Shown here one piece after another: positions 11,701-22,195 of a stretch of 64,000 nt of DNA. Position 1 is the first letter of the stretch, and each line of letters begins with the position of its first letter. Position numbers and translations under genes: made by a program. The DNA is from Branchiostoma floridae (taxonomy: Eukaryota; Chordata; Leptocardii; Amphioxiformes; Branchiostomatidae): NCBI RefSeq assembly GCF_000003815.2, contig NC_049985.1, positions 3,954,135-4,018,134 of the forward strand, written 5' to 3'. Below the pieces are notes generated by a model. It did not search any database. It had not been told where the DNA came from and saw only the letters and a program-made list of their open reading frames with translations.

Positions 11701-14700
11701 TATCATCTACAGCAAACAATGACATGCACATTACAGTGTTTGCGCATCTGATAAGTGCCATACCGACCTGCGTATTCAAATATCACAAACATTACAAAAT
11801 ATAGTTGTCGTGGGACGTTTCCGGACATAGGCTGGTGCGCTGTTTAGGTTAGAGACAGAGTTTTATCTCTATTTAGTCAGATTGATATAATTTGATCTAA
11901 ATGCAATATATCACATTTATCATTTTTACCTATTTTACGCACAGCAACAGCTACAACAACCACAACCCCGACAACCACTACACCGACAACCACAATCCCT
12001 ACAACCACAATCCCTCCAACCACAATCCCTACAACCACAATCCCTACAACCACGACTCCGGCAACCACAACCGACATCAGCACTACAACTAGTAAGTATG
12101 GCTCAAAATCTATCATAAAATGTACTTTCAACATAATGAACAAGTGACTGGGCATGTGCTTCATTTCGACGCTTCAATTTTTTTAATAAGCTTACACGTA
12201 AATCTTAATGCAACATGTTTCCTTACATTTCAATTAGAAAGAGGCTTTATCATTTATGACGTGAGAAATGAATGAATGAGACATAAATGTATGCTGGTTC
12301 ACAGTTCAAAATGCGCATGAGCAAGGTCAAGGGTCAAGGCCCCTAAGGGGAGGGACCCGTTTTCGAGTTGGGCAGAAAAATTTTATCGTGTATACTCTCA
12401 TTTAATTGTTCACTTTTTCTTTACGAAAGACGAGTTTTGTTACAAAATGTCCAGTTTTCTGTCCAGAGGACGTGCGACAAAGTTTTTTTTTATTGCTGGA
12501 TATGAAAAAGAAGACGTTTTGACATTTTGTCTTTTTGTGTGTTTCAGTCCCAATTACAAAAACTACACCTGAAGATGGTAAGTTTGACGCATACAAAATG
12601 AACATACGTTATAGACATGTCTGTTTCAACATGTTTAGCAATAACTATTAATAGAAAGGGAAATAAATGGAATTCATGACTTTTATCTATCTCACATGTA
12701 TAAATACACGCACACTGAATGTTATAGAAAATTGTATAATAGGTTAAGTTTTAGTCATGAGTGGGTGATGTGGTTTTACATTTGAGAGAGTACGGAGAAA
12801 TGAACTAATTAATAAACTTTCTCGACAGTACTGACAAATGTATGTGTGTGTATGTGTTTTTTGCTTGTATGTGCGTATGTGTGTCTGTGTCTGTGTGTGT
12901 GTATGTATGTGCGTGTTTGTGCGTTTGTGTGTGTGTGTGTTTGTGTGTATGTGTGTGCATGTGCGTATGCGTGTTTGTGTGTGTATGTATTTGTGTGTCT
13001 ACTTGTCCAACCACGTGTCCATACGCAGACCCCGACTGTGCGGACACCCAGGCAGCTAACGGTCAGTCCGGTCAGTGCGCGCACGTGGACAGCTGTCCCT
13101 TCGGCTTCTACGTCACCAACAAGTGTCCCGACTACGGAAGCGACATCAAGTGTTGCTACAACTGTCACCTGGGAGGATGTTCCCTCTCTGCTCCCACCAC
13201 CACCTTAAGTACGCCATCGGTTAGGCACTGGGCCTCCCGTGTACGTTTTACCCCTGTCACATTTGGCGAAAATCGGTCGGACGACGATTCTGCGGCAATC
13301 GCCCGAGCTCGAGCCTCGCTTATAAATATAACATTATTGCACAACTTGTACAAGGTACAAAGTATGGCTTATATGTGACAGGGATGTTTTTCAGGTGAAA
13401 AATACGCCTCTGTAGATCTTAAATATGGCCGATCTTCCATATGCCCGACGATCGTAGATAATGTGACAGGGGTATTTCTGTTGTTTGGATTGATCAGTTT
13501 TTTTATCTGCTCCATTTTGCCATTTGATGTTGATTATCGCCATGTTTCCTTCAAGTTATCGTCTGACGGCATTACAGAAGATAAAACAAAATGAAGAAAA
13601 AAGTATGACGTATATGCTACCTCCACCGAAAAGACAACAACTTAATCTAAACTTAGTATCAAATTTATTATTACCTTTTTTTTACACACAGCTCCGGCAA
13701 CAACCACAACAACCACAACCCCGACAACCACAACTGATAAAACTACAACTAGTAAGTATGGCTCAATGTCTCTCATGAAATGTACTTTTAACGTATCAAA
13801 CAACACTACACTAAACCATGACAAGTTGTTAGATTTATGTCATAGAAATCTATATTTGCTTTGTATTTTCCTTCTTAATTATTTGTTTGTATTATTGTTG
13901 ACAGTATTATTATGTGTTGTTTTAACTTGGGCGGGAGACGCGTTAAAAGATGTAATATCCTGTTTCTCTTGTGCCATGTAGTGAGGAAATTGAAATAGAT
14001 TAATTTACAGAACATTTTACAGAACAACTTTGTTCCAACACAAAAAAGTTTCAAAGGAAAAACTCATCATGAGTTTTCGGTCATCTCACTAACGTTCGTC
14101 AGATATCTGATTCACTGTGCTGACGTCAGGAGTCAGCGCAGTAAATCAGAAATCTGACGAAGGTTGACGAGACCGACCGAAAATTCATTGTGAGTGTCTT
14201 CCCTCTGTTGGAAGAAAGTTCAAACTTTTCAACTATGAATTCTACTACCATACTCGTAGATCAGTCCTCTTTCGAAAACCGACCATTTGTCCATTCTCAG
14301 TTGAACCCGAATGTGCGGACACCCAGGCAGCTAACGGTCAGTCCGGTCAGTGCGCGCATGTGGACAGCTGTCCCTTCGGCTTTTACGTCACCAACAAGTG
14401 TCCCGACTACGGAAGCGACATCAAGTGTTGCTACAACTGTCACCTGGGCGGGTGTTCCCTGTCAGCTCCCACCACTACCTTAAGTACGCCGTTTCTGTTG
14501 TTTTAATGGATCAGTTCAATATTTTCAATTCTGATATTTGGTCTGTGTAATCGCCATTTCCCTGTGCTATATATACATCTATCAAGCATGAATCTTTCAA
14601 TCAGTGCTGGGACCTATTTTCCCGTTCCTAACAGTACGAATGACTGGCTGACTGACTAACTGGCTGAATGAATGATTGAATGAATAAATGAATGAATAAA

Positions 14701-17700
14701 TGAATGATTCAGAATGAATAAATGAATGAGTCCGCAATATCATTTTACCTGTCACGTGTTGAAAATCGCGAATCAGCGCTTCCCTGAAAATTAAACTCCG
14801 GTGCTCCTAAAAGAAGGAGAGTAACCAAGACCACATGAACTTCTAAAACACCAGAAATCATTATTCCTTTATGCACAGCTCCCACAACAACCTCTACAGC
14901 CAGCACCGCCAGTACTACCGCAGATAGTAAGTATGGCCCCAGATCTCTTATGAATCTGACGTTTATAAGTGAAGGTATCGGTATCTGTAATAGCCTGCAG
15001 CTGGTATCCAGCCGTATTATACATGTAGCTCCGATCCCGAGTCTCTTCTGTCCTCGCCGCAAATATTTGTTGAGAGGACAGAAGAGACTCGGGAGCTATA
15101 ATGCGACTGGGTACCTGGCTATATCCTTAAATGATATGCACAAAAATTAATTTGGATACAAAACATTAATGGTTTCCGGCACGAGTCAACTTTAAACTAC
15201 CCGTTCAACCGTTTGTCCGGCATTCGCAGCCCCCGACTGTGCGGCCAGCCAGGGTGCTAACGGTCAGTCCGGTCAGTGCGCGCACGTGGACAGCTGTCCC
15301 TTCGGCTTCTACGTCACCGACAAGTGTCCCGGCTACGGAAGCGACATCAAGTGTTGCTACAACTGTCACCTGGGCGGATGTTCTCTCACTGCTCCAAGTA
15401 GTACGTCAGCAGGTAGGGCTGCTCTTCCGAGTTCCTTTCTGTGGTTTGGATGTACATGTATCAGCTAACGACATAATTTGCAGAAGATGTAAGAAGTAGA
15501 GGAAGACGTAATGACTCAACGTCTCTTCTGAGCAACTAGTATTAATTACCAGTACGAAACGTTGAAAGGTTGTTAGGTTTATGCAATATGAAGGTCTTTA
15601 GATTCGTAAATTTTAAAGTACAGTTGGCCATATCATATGATTTGTGCGTTACGTTTACAACAGTGCAGTTCCGATATTATATATAGGAGAAAGCACTCCT
15701 CTAGAACAACGAATATGTAGATACTGCAGTCTAGATAAGTTAGAAGACGAACATCATTTTGTAGTAGAATGTAGTTTGTACAAGAAAGAGAGAGCTGAAC
15801 TCTACAGACTAATAGAATCCATGTTCCCCCACTTCATACAACTAAGTAATATAGACAAATTTATATTCCTTATGAATCTAGACAAGCCTTTACTTATAAA
15901 GCATATCGTTCTTACATTTTCAATATCACAAAGAAACGAGAAGAAGCCGAATGTACGCAGTAGAATACGATCCTTGAGTAGTGTAGATTCATTGTATCAT
16001 TATATCATGTTGTATCATTTGTTGTGACCTGTACTAAACCCAGTGGGTATGAATGTACAATAAAGGTCTTCATTCATTCATTAAATAATATTGGGCATCT
16101 CTTTGCAGCAACAGTGACGACCACAACGGCGAGCACTGCCCACACCCATGGAACAAGTGGTAGGTATATATAACGATCATATAGTAAGGTTCTTTTAGCA
16201 CAACCAGAAAATAACTTACTTCCGACGTTTCGGTGTCTGTCAGACACCATCATCAGGGTGGAATGACGGGAACTACTTCTTGCTGCTACTTATAGCCGAT
16301 GTAGGTGGCGTTGCAGCAGCAAGAATGCCATCCCCAGACGTGGCTCAGCTTGTATCCCCCCTCGTCTCTGTTCATGACTGGCACGGATTTTCTGATCCAA
16401 ACTGCTTCTTTAATCCATTTTCTTGCTGCTGCAACGCCACCTACATCGGCTATAAGTAGCAGCAAGAAGTAGTTCCCGTCATTCCACCCTGATGATGGTG
16501 TCTGACAGACACCGAAACGTCGGAAGTAAGTTATTTTCTGGTTGTGCTAAAAGAACCTTACTATATGAATAATTGCCAACCTGATGAAGTTATTCACGGA
16601 TATATATAACGATATCCGTCATTTCCTTCTGAACTTACAGCATGGGGATGAATCATTACATTGCTAGGACCTTCCTAATCAACAGTAAGAAAAAAGTAGA
16701 TAGCATTCCAAACGGAGAAAAAGTGGAAGTTTAATCCATCATTATGTCGCCCTTAAGGCTCCACTAACCCAGACCTTGTGACCTTAAAACCACGAGACAT
16801 CGCCATTGGCAATTGGTCATGCGCACCCGAAGAAGACTGTAGTAAATACATCCATCATCATCATCATCGGTCGACGTGATCAAATGTAGACATGTTCGCA
16901 CATGTCTACACACGACGGGGTTATACCGCCCCTTACGGGGTGACATACCCTTTCGTAGGCTAATTACAAGACGGGGATGCGCCAGGTCTCCCGTCAAATA
17001 CATCCATGTGCATTATTTGATTAATATACGATCTGAATGATGGAAACACATCCCGTAGCTGCCTGTAATGCAAACCGCCAAAACAGATAAGTTATAAAAT
17101 GCCTTGTTGCTATTAAGATGTACATAAATTCCCGTGACATTCTACAGGAAACTATGGAAACATCCTGGCGGTGGACACAACAGGAGCCAGTGCGGACACC
17201 GCCAGTCAAGACGGCCTGGGATATACAGGTAAGAGCAACATCGTGATGGCTTGACAGATAGTACAACAAAGATTTTTCCCTAAAACATTGATACACTCTT
17301 GCTATTACATGAAAAATGTTTAACTTTCTGACATTTAAAAACTTGTGAGTGGACCTGGTCCGGGCAAGCCGCCTGTGATGATGATGATGATGAAGACCAT
17401 TAAGTCATCTATATCTCCAAGCAGATCCTACGGTAGCATAAGATACGTAGTATCAAAAGTTGACAGAGGAGTGAAGCCGGCGTAGGAGTGTGTATGGCTA
17501 CCGGTAGTATTGGCCTTACTCCTCTGCCACATTTTGGTGTTATCTTATGCTTAGGATCTGTTTAGAGATTACAAGTCATTGAAAAATGCAGATATTACAG
17601 AAATTGCCTTGTTTGTTATGGGGCTTTATTTAAGTAACTTGTCTTGTTATTAATTGTGTTTGATGATCTGTTTCTTTATTTATAGGCGTTGCTGCTTCTC

Positions 17701-19138
17701 ACCAGATGGCCAGTACGGACCTGTCGCGCCTAAACAACTACAAGTCACAGATACTTCAGGCCGCCAGCGCCAAGAACATGGACCCTGCCGTCATCGCCGC
17801 CATCATCAGCCGCGAGACGCGCGCAGGCGCAGCACTGGCCCCCGACGGAACAGGGGATAATGGGAACGGATTCGGGCTCATGCAGGTGTGTGAGAGGTGT
17901 AGTGTGCACTTAGCTTGGGTCTTGTTTGGAAGAGTAGTTCACATTGTTTGACCTCTGAACATATTATAGCAATGAGATATAGGGGATAACAGGACAAACT
18001 CCACAGAAATTGGGGAGTTGAACACACAGTTTCAGCTCTGGCGGTAAGATGACTTCATATAGCCGTCATGACGTCATATCTGATTGGCCGAATACTGACT
18101 TCTTTCACTGGCATATTTGACTACATTTTTGACTGTCGGATTGCTGACGATCCGCTTGCTCAGAACACGTGACCTTACAGACGTGTGATGTGAGCAAGGG
18201 GTCAAAAGTGGCTGGAAGTCGGCATCGACCCCCGTCTTATTTTTGTTTTTACACGTCCAGGTGGATCATTGTTACCTCGTGTGATGTGAACAACGGGTCA
18301 AAGGTGGTTCGGAGTCGGTGTTGACCCCCGTCTTATTTTTGTTTTGTTTTTACTCTGCTTTCAGGTGGACTACCGCTACCACACCCCAGCAGGCGGCCCG
18401 TACAGCACCGAGCACATGATGCAGGGAACTCAGATCCTCATCGACACCATCAACTGCGTCAGGCAGAGACATCCTGGCTGGACCGCCGAGATGGCCCTCA
18501 AGGGTCCGTCTTACTTGTTTTGTTTTTATCAAAATGACATAGCACGAGCGATAGTCTGATTTGCATAGAGGACTCGTATAACGCTGTAACATTGTACAGC
18601 GTGCTTAGATATCGATGTTACAAAGTTTTAAAGATCGACCAACGCTGATTTATTTGATTGAAATTAGTACTTACGACAGAAGACAGTCAAACACCTTTGC
18701 CGAAAAGACAAAAATGCTCAGCTGGGAGTAGCTATGATCATATTACATGGAGAAAAACCAATTACGATGAGAGGAATTACTGCAAGTACTGTTATCTTTT
18801 CAGCTATTTGCAGCAAATATACAAAAGTAGCGGTCTCCTCTCTCAGCACTGGGCGCCAGTGCTGAAGAATTTTCAGCACTGGAAGTCCAGTGCTGAGGGA
18901 GCTTCAGCACTGGAACAAGGCCGTTCAGCACTGGAAAACCAATGCGGAACCCGCTACTTTTGTACACTTGCCTATTTGCAAATATTACTCCTTCGTATTT
19001 TCAGGCGGAATTTCCGGGTACAACGCCGGGTGCGGTAACGTGCAGACGTACGCCGGGATGGACGTGAACACCACAGGCGACGACTACGCCAATGACGTCG
19101 TCGCGCGCGCCCAGTGGCTGAAAGCACATGGATTTTAG
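8544..19138 (+). CDS. Goose-type (GH23) lysozyme with four N-terminal eight-Cys modules and Thr-rich linkers (15 coding exons, about 560 aa)
   Basis: Exons: 8544-8589, 8900-8996, 11218-11321, 11945-12091, 12548-12577, 13029-13208, 13692-13751, 14301-14483, 14879-14926, 15230-15412, 16109-16159, 17148-17228, 17686-17885, 18365-18503, 19005-19138; phases join throughout. Order: signal peptide ([15 protein letters not shown]), four modules of about 45 residues ([27 protein letters not shown]), Thr/Pro linkers likely O-glycosylated, then the catalytic domain from about residue 377. The expected catalytic Glu is in IISRE (about E447), with the two Asp near D461 and D472 in [13 protein letters not shown]. 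The end has [12 protein letters not shown] and [12 protein letters not shown]. By family it cleaves peptidoglycan outside the cell; the modules resemble short Cys motifs found on other lysozymes and may bind glycans (inference). Family members usually have only the catalytic domain (about 185-210 aa). Module 1 is split by an intron and the others are not. Confidence 0.88.
8617..8770. repeat. GT-rich microsatellite in lysozyme intron 1
   Basis: Imperfect GT/GC dinucleotide tract; open frames across it are low-complexity artefacts. Confidence 0.85.
9092..9968. mobile_element. Nested foldback element with TA target duplication (Tc1/mariner-like ends)
   Basis: Outer arms of about 160 bp (9094-9250 and about 9800-9966) are inverted repeats starting CGAGGGGGGTTCAATAAGTT and flanked by TA on both sides. 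Between them lies a second inverted pair (about 9325-9430 and 9435-9610) whose inner ends (GGGGTTATCAATAAGTCCCC) are diverged relatives of the outer ends. No transposase ORF is present. Ends of the form 'GGGGTTCAATAAGTT' with a TA duplication are typical of mariner-type elements. Confidence 0.7.
10103..11120 (+). repeat. 20-bp minisatellite, about 50 copies
   Basis: Head-to-tail copies of TCTGTTATGTATTCTATATC, with variants mainly at GTATT/ATACT and CTATA/TTATA. Because 20 is not a multiple of 3 and the unit has no stop in any phase, all three plus-strand frames stay open for hundreds of codons. It is intronic (intron 2 of the lysozyme gene), so these ORFs are not genes. Confidence 0.95.
11505..11702. 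mobile_element. MITE with TACTGTAAATGCA ends
   Basis: The inverted ends TACTGTAAATGCA and TGCATTTACAGTA bound an interior rich in TTCGCGGT motifs. A second copy lies at 59431-59642 in FRG1 intron 3. The element splits a dispersed repeat copy (11440-11850), so it is the younger insertion. Confidence 0.75.
12840..13010. repeat. TG-rich microsatellite just before module 2
   Basis: Imperfect TG/TATG tract ending close to the acceptor of the exon at 13029. Confidence 0.85.
13249..13474. mobile_element. MITE with TACCCCTGTCACAT ends
   Basis: The ends TACCCCTGTCACATTTGGCG and ATGTGACAGGGGTA are inverted. The sub-terminal TCGGACGACGATTCTGC resembles the foldback elements at 31550 and 43236. The intron after module 3 (14484 onward) has the matching flanks joined without the element, which shows insertion after the modules duplicated. 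Confidence 0.7.
14062..14192. mobile_element. Small foldback element in a lysozyme intron
   Basis: ACTCAT..TTTTCGGTC...CGTCAGATATCTGATT...GCTGAC pairs with GTCAGCGCAGTAAATCAG...GACCGACCGAAAATTCATTGTGAGT. No coding capacity. Confidence 0.6.
14996..15122. mobile_element. Foldback hairpin element
   Basis: Arms AGCTGGTATCCAGCCG..TATA...CCCGAGTCTCTTCTGTCCTC (from about 14996) repeat inverted after a loop of about 16 bp around 15060 and end near 15122. Confidence 0.6.
15600..16085 (+). pseudogene. 3' end fragment of a non-LTR retrotransposon in a lysozyme intron
   Basis: An open stretch to 16027 encodes the C-terminal zinc-knuckle-like region typical of LINE ORF2 ([34 protein letters not shown]). 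It is followed by AATAAA and a short ATTC-repeat tail near 16058-16085. No reverse transcriptase is present here, so it is 5'-truncated and cannot move by itself. It is cut out with the intron 15413-16108. Confidence 0.7.
16179..16566. mobile_element. Long near-perfect foldback element (388 bp)
   Basis: Arms of about 145 bp begin ATATAGTAAGG (16179) and end CCTTACTATAT (16566), with a central loop of about 100 bp. The arms include CCGACGTTTCGGTGTCTGTC and its complement. Very little divergence between arms suggests recent origin or arm-to-arm correction. Confidence 0.75.
17410..17572. mobile_element. MITE, 'ATCTCCAAGCAGATCC' family, copy 1
   Basis: The ends TATATCTCCAAGCAGATCC and GGATCTGTTTAGAGATTA are inverted, flanked by AAGTCATC (17402-17409) and AAGTCATT (17573-17580), an 8-bp target duplication with one change. 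Other copies: 27160-27308, 34376-34505, 39609-39782. An 8-9 bp duplication fits hAT-type transposition. Confidence 0.75.
18178..18364 (+). repeat. Tandem repeat carrying a duplicated splice acceptor
   Basis: Two copies of about 104 bp (GTGATGTGA.CAA.GGGTCAAA...GACCCCCGTCTTATTTTTG). The second copy ends in the acceptor used for the exon at 18365. The first ends in CGTCCAG (18254-18260) followed by GTGGA, matching the first bases of that exon. Use of the first acceptor would add eight codons and a TGA stop. A diverged copy also lies at 30312-30375. Confidence 0.6.
18820..18964. mobile_element. Hairpin-cluster element (CAGCACTGG / CCAGTGCTG array), copy 1
   Basis: The ends TACAAAAGTAGCGG (18820) and CCGCTACTTTTGTA (to 18964) are inverted. 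Between them lie alternating CAGCACTGG and CCAGTGCTG motifs forming several short perfect hairpins, such as CAGCACTGG-GCG-CCAGTGCTG. A related cluster in opposite orientation is at 23205-23418. Confidence 0.65.
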
Positions 19139-19199
19139 GTTCCACGGGGTCAAATATATTTTGGAGGTCCACGTTATCTATGGCGGAAAGAAAAGATCA

Positions 19200-19205
19200 A
19201 ATAAA
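19200..19205 (+). terminator. Polyadenylation signal of the lysozyme gene
   Basis: AATAAA, 62 bp after the TAG at 19136-19138. Confidence 0.7.
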
Positions 19206-19333
19206 TCTCTTGAACTAAATTGTTCTCGGTAGTCTTCTTAAGTTGTCATGAAGTCCTTGCAATGTGGCGGCGTAACCGCGAAACTAACGTGATCTCAACT
19301 AATGTGGTACATTCTATTACTTATCTGGTCCAT

Positions 19334-19820
19334 TTAAGGTCTCATTGATGAGTTTCTTCTTCCCATAGACTTCTATGTATTAATTCGTGGTTTAAATGGG
19401 CGCGTTCATAATGAAGCTACGTGAAATTTCAGCAGATTTTTCATTCTATGTCGAGCACATTTACCCTATATCGTGGGAAAAAATTGCCAATGTAAACTAT
19501 ACGTAGGAACTTTTTTTATAGCAATTACAAACTACGATTAGTCAATCCCCACAAAAGGCATTTTTTCGCTGCTATTGTACAACCGCACCACTCAGAACCC
19601 ACGACTGTGTACCTCCGACCTAGCGCGCGGCTGCAAAACTTTACCTGCCAATTTCTTCAGTTACAAATAAGATTTCACCAATCTAACTTTTGAGATCAGT
19701 TCCGCTGGCTAAAAGGGAATTTCTCACCGCTAAAAACATGCGTCCTTGCAGCCGTTCATTTTTGGCTTGGATCTCTTTTAGGGTCCCCACTAGCGGAGTA
19801 ATACATCAATGAGACCTTAA
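19334..19820. mobile_element. Non-autonomous piggyBac-like element with TTAA flanks
   Basis: TTAA (19334-19337) is followed by GGTCTCATTGATG; CATCAATGAGACC is followed by TTAA (19817-19820). The exact TTAA duplication and short inverted ends are the piggyBac signature. The interior has no transposase frame. Confidence 0.7.
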
Positions 19821-20054
19821 GGACGCCTTATAATATGTTTTGACATTGAAATCTTAAGGCTACTACTTTTAAGGCTGTGTGGGCAGTGGGCTGTTGTCAA
19901 ATGTGTCTACTGCGCACAGCATTGGAGGCGGAGCCCATTTCCCTCTCTTTCCGCCGCCTTTAACCCCCCCCCCCCCCAAACTGAAGTCCTTTAGCATTTA
20001 CACCAGTCTGGAAAATTGTGTAAATTGCCTTTCCCAAGGTAAAACATCGATGGC

Positions 20055-20115
20055 ATGTCAGGGGATATGAACCCAGGACCTCTGGATTCTGGGTCAAACG
20101 CCTTAACCGTGATAC
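20055..20115 (-). repeat. tRNA-derived SINE head (degenerate)
   Basis: On the minus strand GGTTAAGGCGTTTGACCC...CCTGGGTTCATATCCCC has A-box and B-box spacing like a tRNA but no intact cloverleaf. Similar heads occur near 39340-39392 and 44325-44400. Confidence 0.4.
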
Positions 20116-20414
20116 TGACACGAAGCAAATGCGTTGTCGATATGATTCAGTTTACAGAGGAATTAGTATTTTAATAACTTACATTTCCTGCTCAGTATAC
20201 TTTTTTTGATAAAGCGACACAAAATTTGCAATGCTGCACACCATAACACGATATTTTGCCCCCTTTTCTTTGCCTAGTGACCATCCTTGCTCAGAAGTTA
20301 CGGGCATTAAACATATACATTAGGTTAACAAAATGAAGAGGGCTACAACTGCACTCTTACAACAGGTTGGAAACAGTTTCCAACCCAAATGAAACAAACG
20401 TATAAAGAACATTG

Positions 20415-21770
20415 TCATCCGCGGAAGAACTTGACAGACTGAAGACAATCAGAAACGACCAGATGTCCGTCGTGAGACAGCGCCAGGCCCCCTGGATGAA
20501 GCAGTCCGTGTTCGTCCCGTGTCAGCACGTGCCTGATAAACGCGCCGTCCGGACTGAACAGGGAAACGCGATGGTTGTAGGTTTCAGCCACGATGATGTT
20601 ATCGTCACTGTCCGTGATTACACCGGAGGGGTAGTTCAGCTGACCAGGTTCGAACCCAAATGACCCGGATGTAAAGAGATGACGACCGGCGGGGTCAAAT
20701 ATCTTCACGTCATGGTTGTCATGGTCACTGACGATGATTTGGTTACTGCTGTTAACGACGACATGGAGGAACGGTCCCAGCTGCTGCTGAACTTGACCTT
20801 TGTCCCCAAACTTCAGCATGACGTCACCACTGCGACTGAGTACGAAAACCTGGTACCCGATAGTGACGATGATGCGTCCCAAACCGTCAACAGCGATACC
20901 TTTCGTAGTTTTATCTGTCTCTGCAGCCCCTGTCACCTGGATGATACGTAACTCCCTCCCCTGTTTGTCCAGTACGTGAATCCTGTGTCCGTCTCCTGTC
21001 ACCAACAGCTCACCGTTTGTCAGTGCAGCCACACACTCTGGCATGAACCACAGATCGACCTTCTTCCTGAAGGAACCATCTTTGTCAAGAATTTTCAGCC
21101 CCGAGTTGTTGATTTCAGTCACCACAATGTCTCCCTCCGCGGTAACAGCAAGCGGGTACGGAGTGCTAAACTGTACATCTCCACTGCCCCCCTCTCTAAC
21201 GGTTTTGATGTGTTTTAGATTCGCACCTGCGATCCGTACGTTCGATCGCACCTGCCTGATTTGGGATGAGCGTAAAGATGTTCTAACCCGGGCGTCGTCC
21301 GTGGCAACTTGGTCAGCTTGCGAGTCTTGGATGTTTACAACTATGTGGGACCTCGTCGCCTTGAACCGACCGTGGGTGTCGTTACACGTCTGACACAGGT
21401 AGTCGGTACACTCCACACAGTAAAAGCTGGCCAAGTTCGCAGCCTCGCAAGCCGTACAACTACTAAAGGGGATTCCATCCTCCCTCGCCTCGGGCTTCTC
21501 CTCCTTCGGCTGTTGTTGTAGAATGTCGCGCAGTTTGCCAACGAGGAAGTTGGACTTCAGCCCCTGGACGCCATTCTCCGTGAGGGGCACGTCCTGTCGG
21601 CATGTCGGACAGTCCAGTTTCCCTACCGGCTCTGTGGCCAGGAGCCTCTCCAAACACGGCTGGCAGAAGGTGTGAAGACACGGCAGCATCTTAGGCTGCT
21701 TTAAGTCTTCCAAACACTCATGGCAGACGAGAAATTCGTCTTTGATATCGCTGATTACGTTGGACACCAT
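20415..21770 (-). CDS. TRIM-like RING / B-box / NHL-repeat protein, intronless, 451 aa
   Basis: A RING finger (C16..C57: CHECLEDLKQPKMLPCLHTFC, then CPTC) is followed by one B-box (C105-H142: CTACEAANLASFYCVECTDY..C) and an NHL propeller from about residue 200 to the end (GDIVVTEINNSGLKILD, IIVSDHDNHDVKIFDPAGR, NIIVAETYNHRVSLFSPDG). TRIM-NHL proteins such as TRIM2/3 are ubiquitin ligases whose propeller binds RNA or protein. Here only about 45 residues separate B-box and propeller, so the usual coiled coil of about 100 residues is absent. The start is the first in-frame ATG, at 21770; the longer frame begins at a GTG (21812) just after an in-frame TAA. A single-exon gene suggests retroposition or a lineage expansion of intronless TRIMs. 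Family call firm, precise orthology not. Confidence 0.85.
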   Translation of the reverse strand: MVSNVISDIKDEFLVCHECLEDLKQPKMLPCLHTFCQPCLERLLATEPVGKLDCPTCRQDVPLTENGVQGLKSNFLVGKLRDILQQQPKEEKPEAREDGIPFSSCTACEAANLASFYCVECTDYLCQTCNDTHGRFKATRSHIVVNIQDSQADQVATDDARVRTSLRSSQIRQVRSNVRIAGANLKHIKTVREGGSGDVQFSTPYPLAVTAEGDIVVTEINNSGLKILDKDGSFRKKVDLWFMPECVAALTNGELLVTGDGHRIHVLDKQGRELRIIQVTGAAETDKTTKGIAVDGLGRIIVTIGYQVFVLSRSGDVMLKFGDKGQVQQQLGPFLHVVVNSSNQIIVSDHDNHDVKIFDPAGRHLFTSGSFGFEPGQLNYPSGVITDSDDNIIVAETYNHRVSLFSPDGAFIRHVLTRDEHGLLHPGGLALSHDGHLVVSDCLQSVKFFRG

Positions 21771-22015
21771 GTTCAGTACCAAGTACTCGTGAAAATACGG
21801 ACTTTGACACACCCATTAAAGCCTCAGAAGTGGACACCGTGAAAAGCCTTGAGGTGTCCTTGAGCGTTTGTATTGATGTTTACCATTTAACACTGGTGTT
21901 TACACAATCCCACGCTGACTGGGGTCAATCAAGGAGAATGAACCTTTTTCAACCTCCTTGGAATAATGACCCCCCTCCCCTACCTAATATATACACAGGT
22001 GTGACCCCATCTTAT

Positions 22016-22195
22016 ACATGGACGACGTCCATGGGAACCCCGAACTGCTCGAAGTCCCCAAAGCACACCCGGCAGACGAGAAATTCGTCTTTAATATATC
22101 GTTGATTGCGTTGGTCGCCATGTTTACCAGGTACTAAGTATGCACTTTGACACATCCACTGAAGCTTCCGAAGCGGTCAAAGTGAAAATGTTTAC
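22016..22195 (-). pseudogene. Broken copy of the 5' end of the adjacent TRIM-NHL gene
   Basis: The sequence around the start codon and first RING cysteines of the 20415-21770 gene recurs here in the same orientation: the ATG context, GAATTTCTCGTCTGCC and the upstream leader up to about 22195. The copy has two extra bases just after the ninth codon, which shift the frame. It diverges after the first Cys pair and has no downstream RING, B-box or NHL part. It is a partial tandem duplicate that cannot encode the protein. Confidence 0.65.

Noticed and set aside
11877-12164. Minus-strand Val/Gly-rich ORF
   Set aside because: Antisense shadow of the Thr/Pro linker exon 11945-12091.
12805-13208. Overlapping ORFs across the TG tract, some fused to module 2
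   Set aside because: Microsatellite frames read into the true exon; the splice acceptor at 13027-13028 defines the real start.
21771-21812. N-terminal extension of the TRIM protein
   Set aside because: The extra codons start at GTG with an in-frame TAA just upstream; the first ATG is at 21770.
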